64,000 nt of DNA from Eudromia elegans (lineage: Eukaryota > Chordata > Aves > Tinamiformes > Tinamidae), in the NCBI GenBank assembly GCA_003342815.1, contig PTEX01000140.1, positions 824,694 to 888,693 on the forward strand, in the 5' to 3' direction. Both the position numbers and the translations under genes were made by a program. This document shows, piece after piece, positions 26,130-38,430 of the stretch (within the stretch, counting starts at the first letter, position 1; each line of letters opens with the position of its first letter). The notes beneath the pieces were generated by a model, which was given only the letters and a program-made list of their open reading frames with translations, did not search any database and was not told the DNA's origin.

Positions 26130-27296
26130 ATTCTCCTGCGCGTGTAGGAAACGTTGCCAATGATCCTCCATCTCCATTACCACATGCGGTGCCGCTGAGA
26201 TGCTCTTCAGGGTTGGTTACGGGAGGGAGCCTCCTCCACAGAGCTCTGCCTGCAGGACTGGGACCTTCAAAGCTTCCTTGGGCCACAGGAGTCAAATGGA
26301 CAACTCAGTAGTGTGTCACCCCCTAAACCTGGATTAACCAGGTTGTGCAGGAGGCCCGTGGCCTTGCTCGCCCTGTGCAGGGTTTCCATCGGGTGCAGAT
26401 TCCAGTGTGCACGGAAACATTTTGGGGGAGTCTTGCCGCTTAATCTCTCCGTGACACAGTTTTCCCACCTGGGAGGCCAGGGCAGTAGATACACCACACA
26501 GTGAGGATTTTATGAAGTTTAATTTCATGAACTGGGTTAAACTGCGTATATAAACAGCAAACAAATAATTATTGCTCCAGCACTTTGTTTTCCAAGGCAA
26601 CTGAATGTTAGGCAAAATAAACTTCAGAGCTGGTGTGTCACTGGAAAATAAAAGATGGCTGGAAGCTGAGGAGGTTATTGAGCCAAGCTGTGATGAATTA
26701 ACTGAATTAATGCAAAGCAGTGGAGAAATGTTGCCACGTTTGTAATTACTTATTTACAAACATGAGAGATTGTGAAATTAACGTCAAAAGTGGGATATTT
26801 GCCAAAGAAGGCCTTTGCCCCGTTTACCTCCCTTTACAAGAAAATAGCCGATGCTTCAAAATGGGCTAAAAATGTAACGCCATCAATGTGTGAAATACCA
26901 CAAAATGAAATAAAGTAAAATTTTAATGTGTGATTTTTATTTTCTCATAGGCGTACGTTTTTCTTTTGCAAACAGCACTAAAACAGAGATTTACCCGTCA
27001 TATAAGTTAAAATCATTACAGCCCTCAGAGGCCTATCTGTCTCTTAGAAGAATTTTGGGGAGCGGAGCCTGCAGGGTGTTAACCAGGTGCTGCCTCCGTT
27101 GTGGCTTTCACTGGTGTGGATTCACTGGGTGCTTTACTGGGGCTGCCTAAGCTGGGAAATGAAAGCGCGGTAAGTAAATACCCCAGTGCGAGGAACAGAG
27201 TTACTGCGGGGAGTCCAGTGGAAATCCAGGAGCTGTCTTTTCTGGAGAATCATGTAGGGTTATTGGCTATGGAACATATCCCCCCCAGCCTTTCAC

Positions 27297-27332
27297 TTGA
27301 CCTATCCCTATATTGACCTATATTGACCTATA
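27297..27332. repeat. TTGACCTATA tandem repeat
   Basis: Two exact TTGACCTATA units (27313-27322 and 27323-27332) follow a 16-base variant unit TTGACCTATCCCTATA (27297-27312). TGACCT matches a nuclear-receptor half-site in reverse orientation, so three half-sites are spaced 16 and 10 bases apart. Whether this means anything is unknown. Confidence 0.75.
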
Positions 27333-30300
27333 CGAGGTGTGTTATTAAACCTCAGATTCCATTTCAGCTGGGAGGACAGAAAGGCAGACAGTGTAGCACG
27401 GCTCGAGGGGCCTGTGTGCTGTGCACAGTCCCATCCTGGGCCTTCAATGAGCTGCACTGTGTGTCCCTGCTTCATCAGAGCTCTGCTGAAGGAAGGGGGG
27501 TGCCCTGTGTGTGAGGGATCCGCAGTATCCCTCAAACGAAGGGATGCTTTCCCTCCGTTTGATTGCTTTCATTTGCAATATGAATGAATGCAGGTTTCCG
27601 GCAAGGATGGCGTGTTGGAGGCTGCTGTCTCTGACAACTGGTGCAAGAATGAGAAAGCAGGTATTGATACCAGCATGTCAACCAAATATTGGGAGGGGAA
27701 GAAAAGTGTGTAGAGCCTGTGAGAACTGGCTGTTGGGTCACTCCTGTCTTGCTATGTTACTCTGTGTGTCATTTTATGGTACTGCTGAACGGGATTTTCC
27801 ATAAAGACAGCTTTATCTGCAAAAGAGAATAAAAATACTGGGAGTCGGAGAGGTTTTGGTGATTACTTACTGTGAGGAGGTAGTATTGAATGCTACGTGA
27901 TTGGCCAATTTAAAAGTAAATGGATAGTTCCAAGAAGAAATTAGGTAGTGCATGCATCAGGAAAATAAATGTTAATCTCCTATTGTAGATGAGCTTTAAA
28001 CATCCTCTGCTCTTCTGAATATTTGCACATTTTATCTTAGTGCCAGACAAATGTATTTGCTATTCTCCCTTCATTATTATTATTACTATGTGATTATACA
28101 AAAAGCTGCCTGGGTTTTATAGCCTCTGACTTTGCTGCCAGCTCTCTCTTGATTAATTCTGTCATCTCCATCATACATTGCTTGGGTAGAGGATGCTCAG
28201 GAAAGCCATATCTGTAGAGTTTTTATCTATGTTGGCTGCTTTGTCCTGTTATCCCTTAAAGGAGAGAGAGTGTATCTCCAATAAGTTTGGGATGGTGTTT
28301 CTTTTCTTCTTGTATTGAGAAAAATTTTGCTTTCTTAATGAGGTATTTTTACTTCATGGTGAGAGGCACAGTCAGTAACTTGGTGTTAATTTTGCCTCTA
28401 GCCTCTCTGGACAGGGCCAGAATCTGTGTTACAGATTAATTCCCGGAGCTAATTGAATCTCATGAAATGCGGTTTTTGGTTGGCTTCACTGAAACTTGTG
28501 GAGCATGCAGGTTCTGTAAGTGCTCGCAGTGTTTCATCTTTTCGGAACAAATTAAGTTACATTTTCTAAAAAGAGGCTGTAAAAAAACGATATGCATTTG
28601 GCAAACAGTGCTTATGTCCTGAGGTGATGTACAGCAGTGGTTGATGGCAAAGCACACTCGAGTGTAGATCTGTGGATTTGCTTGAGATCTTCCAGAGACT
28701 TGGAAAATATTCCATTAGCAGATTTTTATCCTGTACAACTCTTGTATCTTCCCTTTCAAAACTAGTTAGTTCAGAGGACATCAAGAATAAATATTGAGGC
28801 TTTCATTCTCATACAGATATATTTCTGAAGTAGGAGTGATTTTATGATCTCCCCTAGATAAATAATAATATTTTGAAGATTACACAGGTAATATCAGATA
28901 GGCAGTTGATAGTACTTGCAGGAAAATTGCTTGCAAATTAATTCATATCATCCATGAAAAACACTAATAATTCATTTAGCTGAAAGCTCTATCCACAGAA
29001 TCTTTCAAAGCTTTCTAATGACTCAAGGCTGCTTTAAATTTTCCATAGTTCTTTTTTTTTTTTTTTAAACTAGATAATGATCTTAGATAATATATTAGGC
29101 CTCCATAATTGTTTTATTGCAACAAATATATACCCAGAGGATATTGTTATCTTTTGTTACTTTACTTTTCCATGTAATCCTACTTCTGTCACTATATAGA
29201 AATTAATATAGAGGCTTTTTTTTTTAATAACACTCATAAGGCATGAGTTTGTTTTGACTAAGAAAAAGCCTTATTTGCTGATCCTGACTAGATATTATTA
29301 ATTTCAGATGTTGGCGTATTCTCCCTAGCACATTCTTTTATTCAGTCAAACTCAGATATATTTTTTATGAGACTTACAAGATCTGCTGTTTCAGATTTCT
29401 GGCCTCAAACAAGGGCTCCTCTTGCTAATGGACGTCTCTTACACACACACTTGGCTTGGGTCTCTTCCCTGAGCAAGGTGGCTTAACAGTGCTTCAGCTG
29501 CCTTTGAAGAGCCTCAGCCAGTGTTGCCTTTAATTCCTGCTTGCCTTGGTTTCAGTCAGCCTCACATTTTGTGTGTGAGCTCTTGAGGTGCTTTGGTCAC
29601 TAAGAGCAAAGCCACGAGCCACATTCACAAGGTAAGCCCTGGCCCGGGTGAGCTCTGTGATGAGTGCCCTTCGCCTGGGAAAAAATGACTTGTCCTAGGG
29701 AAAAACTCTCTCTCTGCATTGGGAGTGGAGGAAACCTCATGAGATGACTCTCCTAATACTAGTTCTTTTGGGTGTTTCCCAACGCGTTACTTGGTGGTTA
29801 AAAAGAAGACAAATGTAAGAATATACATAGAATATAGTGATGTTAAATCAGCCTGCTGAATGTCTACCCGTATGCTAATTGTTGTCTTGTAAATGCAGAA
29901 TATTTGCTGCAACAGAAATCATCGCTTCATTTTTATATACTGTAGTGCATCAGACAATGATATTACTACAATTTAGAAAAAGAATGTAATAAGTGAACAT
30001 TCAACTTATACTTTATTTTGTGAGTCTCAACTAAGTTAAATATGCATGTATAATTTCGGAAGAGGTTGCATCAAAAAAGTTAGGTAATCATGTTTTTCTG
30101 TATTCTAAAATACTTCACAATGGAATTATCACTTGCAAGTTGAGGAATTTGTATTGAAAACTTGCATGCCAACAGCAGAACGTTGGAATGTGTACTGCAA
30201 AACCTTCTGATGCTTTTTCCTCTTTTCTTAAAAAAAAATGTATTTTAGTTGACTTGGGGTGAGACTACCTGTGTAACGAAGGCAGTTTGCTTTTCACCAT

Positions 30301-32233
30301 GAAACTTAAAATTACTATTTTAAAGAAAGAAAAGATATCTTGCATCACCGACCTATGCTTTTAATTTTACTCTTTTTTCTTTAATTGTTTTAATATATAG
30401 AAGTGTATAATATTGCTGATGTGTTCCAGGTGCTACAGTTTAAGGAAAAAAAGGTGGTTTCAAACTATATTTTAAAGAGAGTGATTTCAGAGTGCCATTA
30501 GGGTTTCTATGTGCCGCAAAGATTTTTTTTATGGAACGTTTTATTAATAAGGCAAGATGAATAATGTATAATGACACATTGCATTAATCTGGCATAATTG
30601 TATTACTCTGTTGTGAAGCACCTGGAAATCATCTAAAACATATGTTAATGGAAGTTTCATAAACCTTAGAAATTAAGAGGTTGTTGACATTGCAAAAACT
30701 CATGTTAGATCCAGAAAAATATTAAACTGATCCAAAAATACTTTACAACTTGCTTATAGAGGACCGTAGCATCAAACAAGCACTTAAAAGTGAAAAATTC
30801 TAGGGAAAAAAAAATGTTTCTGACCCTTTTCTTTCATTGTAAGTTGTTGAAAAGGCCAAACTTTTTGAAGTAGTCCTGCCATAATGAGTTTGTTGACAGA
30901 GTACAGAGAATGCAATCAAAATGCTTTTAAAATTGTTTATAGCCTTTTTATTTAATGCACATTTTATTACGTAAGTAATAGTGGAGAAAGGCATCTGTTT
31001 GTAAGAATAAGTTTCTGGATTGTGCTATGGGTAAAGTCACTTATGAAATTGGTTTTTACAGCTCAGTTGGCATAGAGTAGATACTTATGCTTGTCCCACT
31101 GGAATCCCACCATCTCACTTTTAAATTATTTCTCTCAGATAATGGCGAATTTAGTGTATATAACTTGACAAATAAACAATCATAAGAGATAGGTTCTAAT
31201 GCCGTTTTTAAAATAATCAATAGTTTTTTCTGGTTTTGCATAACCCTTCCTTTCTTGCTAACATTCCTGCTTATTCTTCTGACTGTATTTTGAGGAATAC
31301 TGACCTCACTGTGTTCTTTGTTCTGAATTGGATAATAAGCAATCTATTTTCATTCCCAAATATGCCGGAATTACTGTTTAAGAATAAATTCCTGCATTTC
31401 ATTAAGTGATAATTATGTCAGCGTACAATCCCTGAAATCCATACGCTCTAATTCTTCTTTTTCAATTAGGGAGTTAAAGATGAAATAAAGTGAGGAGATT
31501 TTGTCTCTGCTCTTCTTGGCCCAGTTTGTTCATTTGCCTAAGCAGCTGCATACTAAAGTGGCCCTCTTTCGATGTGACCCTGCTCATGTCTGTAGGTGTT
31601 TTGTTCCCATATTAAATATTTCTATTTAAAACATTTAGCAAGAAATTATAGTCTTTGGTTGGAGACAGTTTTGTCCTGACTTCTTTGAGCAGCTTCAGTA
31701 TAGAAGGGATGAAGTGTAGTTTGTGCAAATAAGATGGATAACCTAGAGCATGCTGGAGTAAAAAATATTTTCATGAAAAAAAAAAAATCTAAGAATGCTT
31801 GATAATCAGCCAAAGGACATGGCACTGTCTCTTTATTAACATAACATTAGGTTCATTTTCATGTAACATTGCATTGATCTGTTCCAGCTTAGTGGAGATA
31901 ACAGTAAAAGTGGTCCACACTGAAGCAGAAGGTCTGTTATATTACGGTCTGAATTTTAACTGTAATTTTAGGACATGGAGGAATAGCTAATGCAAACATG
32001 TAATGAAAGCTTTCCAATGAGTTGGCACAAAATCGGTGCTGCAAAATAATCAGAGTAAACTTGTACGTTTTTTATGGATATATTCATATCTTCAGTACTA
32101 TCTTTTCTGAAAATGCTTGGGGTGGAAGGTAAAGAGGAATAAAATGAAATTGAGAAGCTTGTGTGTTTTTCTGTGGAATGGGTACTGTTTTCATTTTGAT
32201 ATTGAGAGATGAATTATAATATATAAACAAATT

Positions 32234-32251
32234 AAAAAAAAAAAAAAAAAA
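32234..32251. repeat. Poly-A run (18 A)
   Basis: A homopolymer of 18 A residues preceded by AT-rich sequence; no retrocopy body is recognised next to it. Confidence 0.85.
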
Positions 32252-35200
32252 CTTCAGCTTTCAACTGATTTGCCCTGGTCAGAATAAATTTTTATACAAT
32301 GGGTTTTTCTGGTTTCCAGATAGAAAATAATTTGGCAGTGTTATATTTTACTTGGCAAATTTAAAGCATTTGACAAGAAGGTCTGGGATATCAGGACATC
32401 AGCAAGGGTTATTCTGTCCTTCAAACAAAGAAGACTATAGGTAGTCTTGGACAAATATTATCAGCTGCCAAGACAAACAATATTAAGATTTCTCACTGAA
32501 GCCTCTGAAACTGAGTCCCACATTTTATGGAGAGAAAATGTGAGGTGTTTATATATTTAGCCATTTTGTAACTTTGTGTCTAGATGGAAGGATCTGAACT
32601 GACGCTTCAAAGTGTTTCTTATCTGGATTTATGATATATAAATACATGTGATATATGAAAACTCACTGAACTAGGATTTTCTTCTTGTTCACCATTACAT
32701 CATCTTTATACCTTCCTTCTCTGCCTGTTTATCAGAGGCTGTTCAAGCTTGTTTCTTTTGAGCAGCATGATGTAATTTGGATTTTCCTTCGATTTCTCTG
32801 CTTTATGTCCTATTTTGACAGACCTATCATTTGGATATGATATTCTTTCTTCTCTTCACTACTTTTCTTTTTGCTTCTCTTGGAGCTGCCTACCATCTCT
32901 GAGAGCAGCACAGTTTTATGGATCTACAGTTATGAACGTTTCAAATTTTAGCTCAGATTAGATTTGAAGCAAAGAAAGAGTGACTTACATCCTGTAGGTT
33001 CATGCTGAGAAAACTTAAGAGCACCTGAAATCACTGTATATTCTTTATTCTTTACACCATCATGACTCTGCTAGTTAAGTGTTAAAATTAGAATAGATCT
33101 TCTGATTTGACTTCTTGCACAGATTAAATTAGAACCTCTTGGCTTCTTCATTCATGCTGTATTTTCTATGCCTTTCTTTAAAGTCTTCTAGATTTGATCT
33201 TCAGTCCTTAAGTATTTCCAGAGGCTAATTACTCACTTTATGATGATAAAATGTCTCCCTTTTCATCTGAATTTGTTGAGATACCGTTTGCAATCTGCTG
33301 ACTCTTGCTGCAGCATTCTGTGACTCAAAAGAGATCCATCATCACAAGTTGCTTCAGGAAAGGAATGCATCTCTACTTCAAAATACAATGAAGAAAAGGA
33401 CAAATAAACTCCAAACAGTGCCCTTCTCCTCCTCTTTAGCCTGCCCCCTCTAAACCCATGATGGAGTCTGTTGCTGCTTTATCTTTGCCTGTATCTATTT
33501 TGTGAGTGACTGCAGTTATTCACATTATACATACACCTTGCTTTTTGTTTTGAATGCCTGATAGGCTCCCAAATAATGAGGTGACTCAGATCTTCTGCAG
33601 TGCTTGTAAGTGGTTAGTTGTTTAACATTTATGTTGATTCTCTCTGAGATACATCCTTCTGCTGAAGTTCATGGTGCCTGCCACCCTAAGCCCTTATGGG
33701 CCATATGTTGGGGATGCATTATAAACCAAGTTATTTTATTAGGCACGGAAATTCTCCAGTTTCTCCTCTGATATCTGCCTCTCATTTCTGTCACTGGTGC
33801 CACTATTAGAAGTTCAGTGCCCGCTACACCAAGTAAATTCTGGAGTTTGCTTGAAGAGATGTGAAATGTGGTGCCCGAAGGAGTATTTCAATTTGCTGTT
33901 CCTTTTCATGGGAAAATGTCTCGTCACCCTGCTACTAGTAAAGAAAAAGAATATGGAATGGCCAAGATTAATAGTGCTTCTGGTACATCATTCAGCTCTT
34001 GCCCTCAACTTAGAAATAAAAATCTTCCTGATCATATTTCAGACTTGTGCTGCTGCTTTTCTATGCAACATCTCTGGCATGACTTAATGTTACTCAAGAC
34101 AGCAGCTAAATATGGTCCAGTGACTGGCATGGAGGTGGAATTAGATGTCTTAGATTTTTTTTTGATATTTTCAGATGAAAAGGGAGTTTTGGATGAGCAA
34201 GGGAGTACAGAAAATGAGTTTTTAAAAATCTCACCTGGAAACTCTATTACTTAGAAAAAAATAAAGATTCTCTGAAGTGCTTTTATGGTAAAGCAGCCTC
34301 CTTTTGTGCATAATCCATAGAGAACTGGTTGATGGGCTTCAGGTATGCACCCATTCTGAAAGCAGTGCAGTGATGCTGCTGCATTTGATACGGCCTGATT
34401 CCTTTGTAACGGGACTTCTGATCCTCTGCCGAGTAAAGTGAAAAATAAAGCAAGGTATCCCAAGATAACTGGATATATATCCAGCAAGAAACATATTATT
34501 CCTACCATAAAGCTGACATTTACAGAGAAAATCACAAATTCAAAGCTGTATTTCATCATGTTTTCTGGAAAGCAGCTCTGAGGGCAGCTCTAAGTCAAGT
34601 ATACATATATGTTCTTCAGTACATACTGAAGTATATTTGGATACTTTTTGTTTGGTTTAAATGAAGAATTAGAAACTTTGCAGCTGTAGTTATTTACTTT
34701 GCATCCACCGAGTGTGTTTGCAGCATTACAGACAATGTTGTGTCCCCTATCGTGTTCCACACGCCTCTCACTACATACCAGAGGCTGCTGATTTGTGACC
34801 ACCACCAAATCTGGCCAGTGTCTGTGAAGTGCTGGTGTCCCCAGAACTTGTGCTGACCCTTCAGGCTGCACGTAAATAAAGTATGATTTACATGTAGTGC
34901 ACATGGAGACTGTCTCCTTCTGAGATCTGAGAATCATTTATTCCTCCTTGTGGACAAACATGATTAAAAATTGTACAGTTAATCCATTTAATTTTAACAC
35001 GCAGTTTAATGGTTAAAAAAAAAGTGCTGCTTAGCAGTAGCAGAAATACATGCTGGAATAATTTTTCATGACATTTTTAAACTCAGTAGCTTCAGGATTT
35101 TCGCTGCCATTTCTCTGAAACTGAGCAGTGATTCTTGACCCCTCAGAGTGGGACTTTGCTGGCATCTGGTTTCCAGGAGCCCGCTGCTGGCAGCTTGCTC

Positions 35201-36625
35201 AGGCCCCGTTCACAGGTCAATGTCTCAGCCTCCCGCCCCTGGCCTGGCTTGGTCAGCTAACTCCCCATCCCCGGGTTCTGCTGGGTCTGAGGATGAAGTC
35301 ATAGCCCTCTGAATAATACCTTGAAAAATGGACCAAGATGTCTCACAGTCATTAGGACAGTGACTTAAGCCACAAAATACAACATTTTGTGACAGGAAGA
35401 GCTAGAAAATAGTTGGAGCTTCCTAATATTTACCTGGATAGTCTTTCACTTCCTTTTCTATGGAAACTGAGGAACCAAAGGATACCTCAAGTTATCCTCC
35501 TGTCCCTTCTTTCTCCCTGAAAAACTCAAGTCAAATGTTTTTAGACTAATTAGAGGCTCTGAGTTAGGAGTGAATAAGCCATTTCTCTTGTGTGGAACCC
35601 AGTGAAGTTGTAAATTGAGTATTTTTCTGGCTGAAGCTGTTTTCCTGCTTTTCATTTTCCCACTAATGAGTTTTATTTCCCTTGGCTGCCTAGTGCTTCC
35701 AGGTAAAATGAGTTAAAAACCCTGCAACTGTGCTTCTTTTAGTAGGTGCAGTATTAGGTAGACTGGTATCTTAATGGCTGTCGATGTCTGACTTGGTTAT
35801 TTCACTAAACTCATATGGTTTCCTTAAGAATACACAGATATCAGAAGTGATGCAGTGATATAACTGATGGTGGACTGAGAATGGAGTGTTAGGTTTTCAC
35901 TGCACTGACACTTTCGGGACTGTAGCTGCTTGTTATATTCCCAAGTCAGTGTATTTTTGTTGATGGTACTTGACATGTTTATGAATATCATGCCTCCACA
36001 TACAGAATAAAAAAGGCTAAAGGACTCAACATATTTTAAGTGTGCACAGCTAAACTACTTAACTAATACCCAATAATTTTGCCCTATTTTGGTTGTTTCT
36101 CCCATTTAGCATAGATTGATATCTCATTTTCCCAGGTCAGTGCTTAGATTAAATAGGCATCAGCATTAACCACCTGAATGTAACAAGGAGGAAGCATGGA
36201 ACAATTTCTGTTAACTCATGAACAGTATCCAGATCTATAACTGTCGTCTATCGAGAGAAGTGAAAATTAGGTTTTTGGTTTCTTTGGTAGTGGAAAATGT
36301 GGCCACTTTTCTCTAGGGGTGATAGTAAGCCTAGGTCCCAAGGTACGTAATGATTAATAGGGAATGAATAAGGAATTTCCCTCTTGTTCTGTTCTGTTGC
36401 AGGTTCATGAACTAAAGTGATAGCAGCCTCTAGAAAGCATATACAAGTAAGATTTAAAAATAAACAAGGCATGTCATATCTTCTGAGCTTTGTTCTGTGG
36501 CTAATTGAGAGTACTTTGAAAATATTTAAATATTATTTTGATTGGGTAATTCAGATACCACTTTGTAAATACGATGTGTGATTCTATAATGCAATTCAGC
36601 ATCTCAGCTGAACTTGTTCATATGA

Positions 36626-36676
36626 AATATATATTTCTATATACATATATGTATATAAAAATATATAAATATATGA
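36626..36676. repeat. AT-rich repeat with a 20-bp perfect palindrome
   Basis: TATATACATATATGTATATA at 36638-36657 is a perfect 20-bp palindrome within a longer ATATAAATATAT-type tract. It can extrude as a short cruciform and is prone to slippage. Confidence 0.85.
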
Positions 36677-37785
36677 AATACATTTAAGATGTATTTTGTC
36701 TGTTTAAATGATGTTGAAGTTTCTTGAAGTTTTATCCTTCTGTGAAGGGAAAACAGGAACCAAGGACTGCTGATGCTGTTTTGCTAGGCATCCTAGTAGT
36801 AAGTTATGGTGTCATTTCCCAGCCATAGATTTTTATTTTTTCTTATTCTGGAGCTGAACTGCCTATTGACATTCTGTTTACCCACTGGCTTATCAGGAGG
36901 ATGAGCTCTAAATTATAATATTTGGTAGCTTTCCCTTTCATACTTGAGTGTAAAACTTCTGTAACAACACTCAGTTTATGCAGTGATCCCACAGAAACAG
37001 TAAAATCAGGTTTCTTACGGAACAAGGGATGTATGTGCATTTATGTGCCCACTTCTGTGTGTTTGGGCTGGGAGAGAAGCGGAAAGAGATGATAAGGTGA
37101 ACCTGAGTCATCGTTTCTCTCACTCAAGGACAAAAGGATATCACCAATTTATCTTGAAAAGCCTGATTGGTTAGAATTTTTAAATCACATTTTATCCATT
37201 TGAGATGGTGAAGCAGACCCTGATGAACTGGATGACTCAGGCCCTGGAATAAATTGATGAAGTCTGAGCCACGAAGGAAACACTCGTAGCTTAATTCCCT
37301 GTTACTCAGGCAACACTGTTGGTAGCTTTCTCTCCTGCATCCCTAGCATCTTGGTAAACGGGAGCCCTCTGAGAGGAGGCTCTTGCTTGAGAGATTGGTT
37401 CTGGGTTGGGTGGTGAGTGCTGAAGTTCATTCAAAAGAGGGAATCACAAGATTTGGAAGCTGGTGTCAGAAGCTTGTTAGAGAGGAACTCAGAAGGGCGG
37501 GTGCAGCGTGCGAGTGAACTGGGCACGGTAAAGAAGGGAAGCAGATGCTGTTCACAGGAAAGAGGAAACTCTCCAGATAAGTAGAGCATGATGAAGTGAA
37601 TCTCTGAGAAAGAAAGCACCGCACCTAGCTGTGCCTGTCGGAGGAGCCATTAGGAGGGCAGATCAAGAATCAAATCCAGTTCACATGGGGAGAGGGGAAA
37701 GACCAATCTAAATAAAACTCACAGAGAAAATTATCAAAGAAGCCCAAAATCACAGTGGGGAAAAAAAAAATCATCAAAAAGTGCC

Positions 37786-38430
37786 TAAGCAGAGCACGAG
37801 GCTGTGCCCGTAGCCTCCTGCCGCTCGTGTTCAGTAGACGTGTTTAGCTTCACCGCCTCAGCTGGCGCCAGGGGAAGAGCGGAGGCTCGGAACAAGCGTG
37901 TGCTTTCCTGCTCTCGCTGCTCTGCAGCTGCGTCTGCTGCAGAACGGACTGCGCGTCCCCGCCGTGGATCCCGTGGCACGGAGGTGCCCCCCCCCCTGCC
38001 CGACACTGCTTGCTTGCCCCTTTGAGGCCCTCCATGCAGGCTGCGGTGAGGGAGGAAGGAGGACCGAGCCCACAGGCTCCTCAGTTTGCGGCAGAGAAGA
38101 TGCAGCTTGAAGGAGGAAGGGAGAAGAAGGTGGCTGAGACAGCGAGGAAAATATAGCCAGGGATTATCACGTTCTGCATCTGTGCCATCGCAAATTGTTT
38201 TGTGCAGCGACCAAGTAACGAAAGACATAGAGGGGCGGCAAGGGAAATTTGGTGTCGGATGGAGCCGATGTTGTCTGAATGGAGAAAGACACTGTTTTAT
38301 GACTGCATGTGCAGCGAAGCACACGAGGTAAATACGGCAGTAAATTGAGAAGCGCTTTTCCTCGCCAATAGGCACTAAATATTAATGAAGTTACAGGTGG
38401 CGTGCCGGCACACGTGCGCACGCAGAAGGA
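37786..38430. other. CpG-rich patch in intron 1, candidate regulatory region
   Basis: By eye about 22 CpG fall within 37800-38100, at roughly 60 percent G+C, giving an observed/expected ratio near 0.75. CpG remain frequent to 38430 (GGCGTGCCGGCACACGTGCG near 38399-38418). That is island-like for an intron. The minus strand is open for 196 codons (37785-38375), the longest frame in the window. Its composition (runs of Arg, Ala, Ser, Glu) is what GC-rich DNA gives by chance and I recognise no domain. A GAG|GTAAAT donor-like site lies at about 38326-38333 on the plus strand. An alternative promoter, enhancer or lncRNA first exon are all possible. Confidence 0.4.

Larger units (their letters stand above)
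25663..37785. other. Intron stretch, no gene recognised; several oddities
   Basis: Mostly AT-rich unique sequence. GC-richer pieces occur at about 26120-26490, 27050-27560, 29400-29700 and 35130-35290. Simple repeats lie at 26095-26129, 27297-27332, 29052-29066 (T15), 32234-32251 (A18) and 36626-36676. The interval 33770-34940 has unusually few stops in certain frames on both strands and might be decayed coding sequence. No splice-flanked exon is convincing. Confidence 0.55.

Noticed and set aside
37785..38375. Minus-strand open frame of 196 codons as a gene
   Set aside because: Several frames on both strands are open over the same GC-rich DNA, and the peptide is compositionally biased without any motif. 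Kept only as part of the CpG-rich patch.
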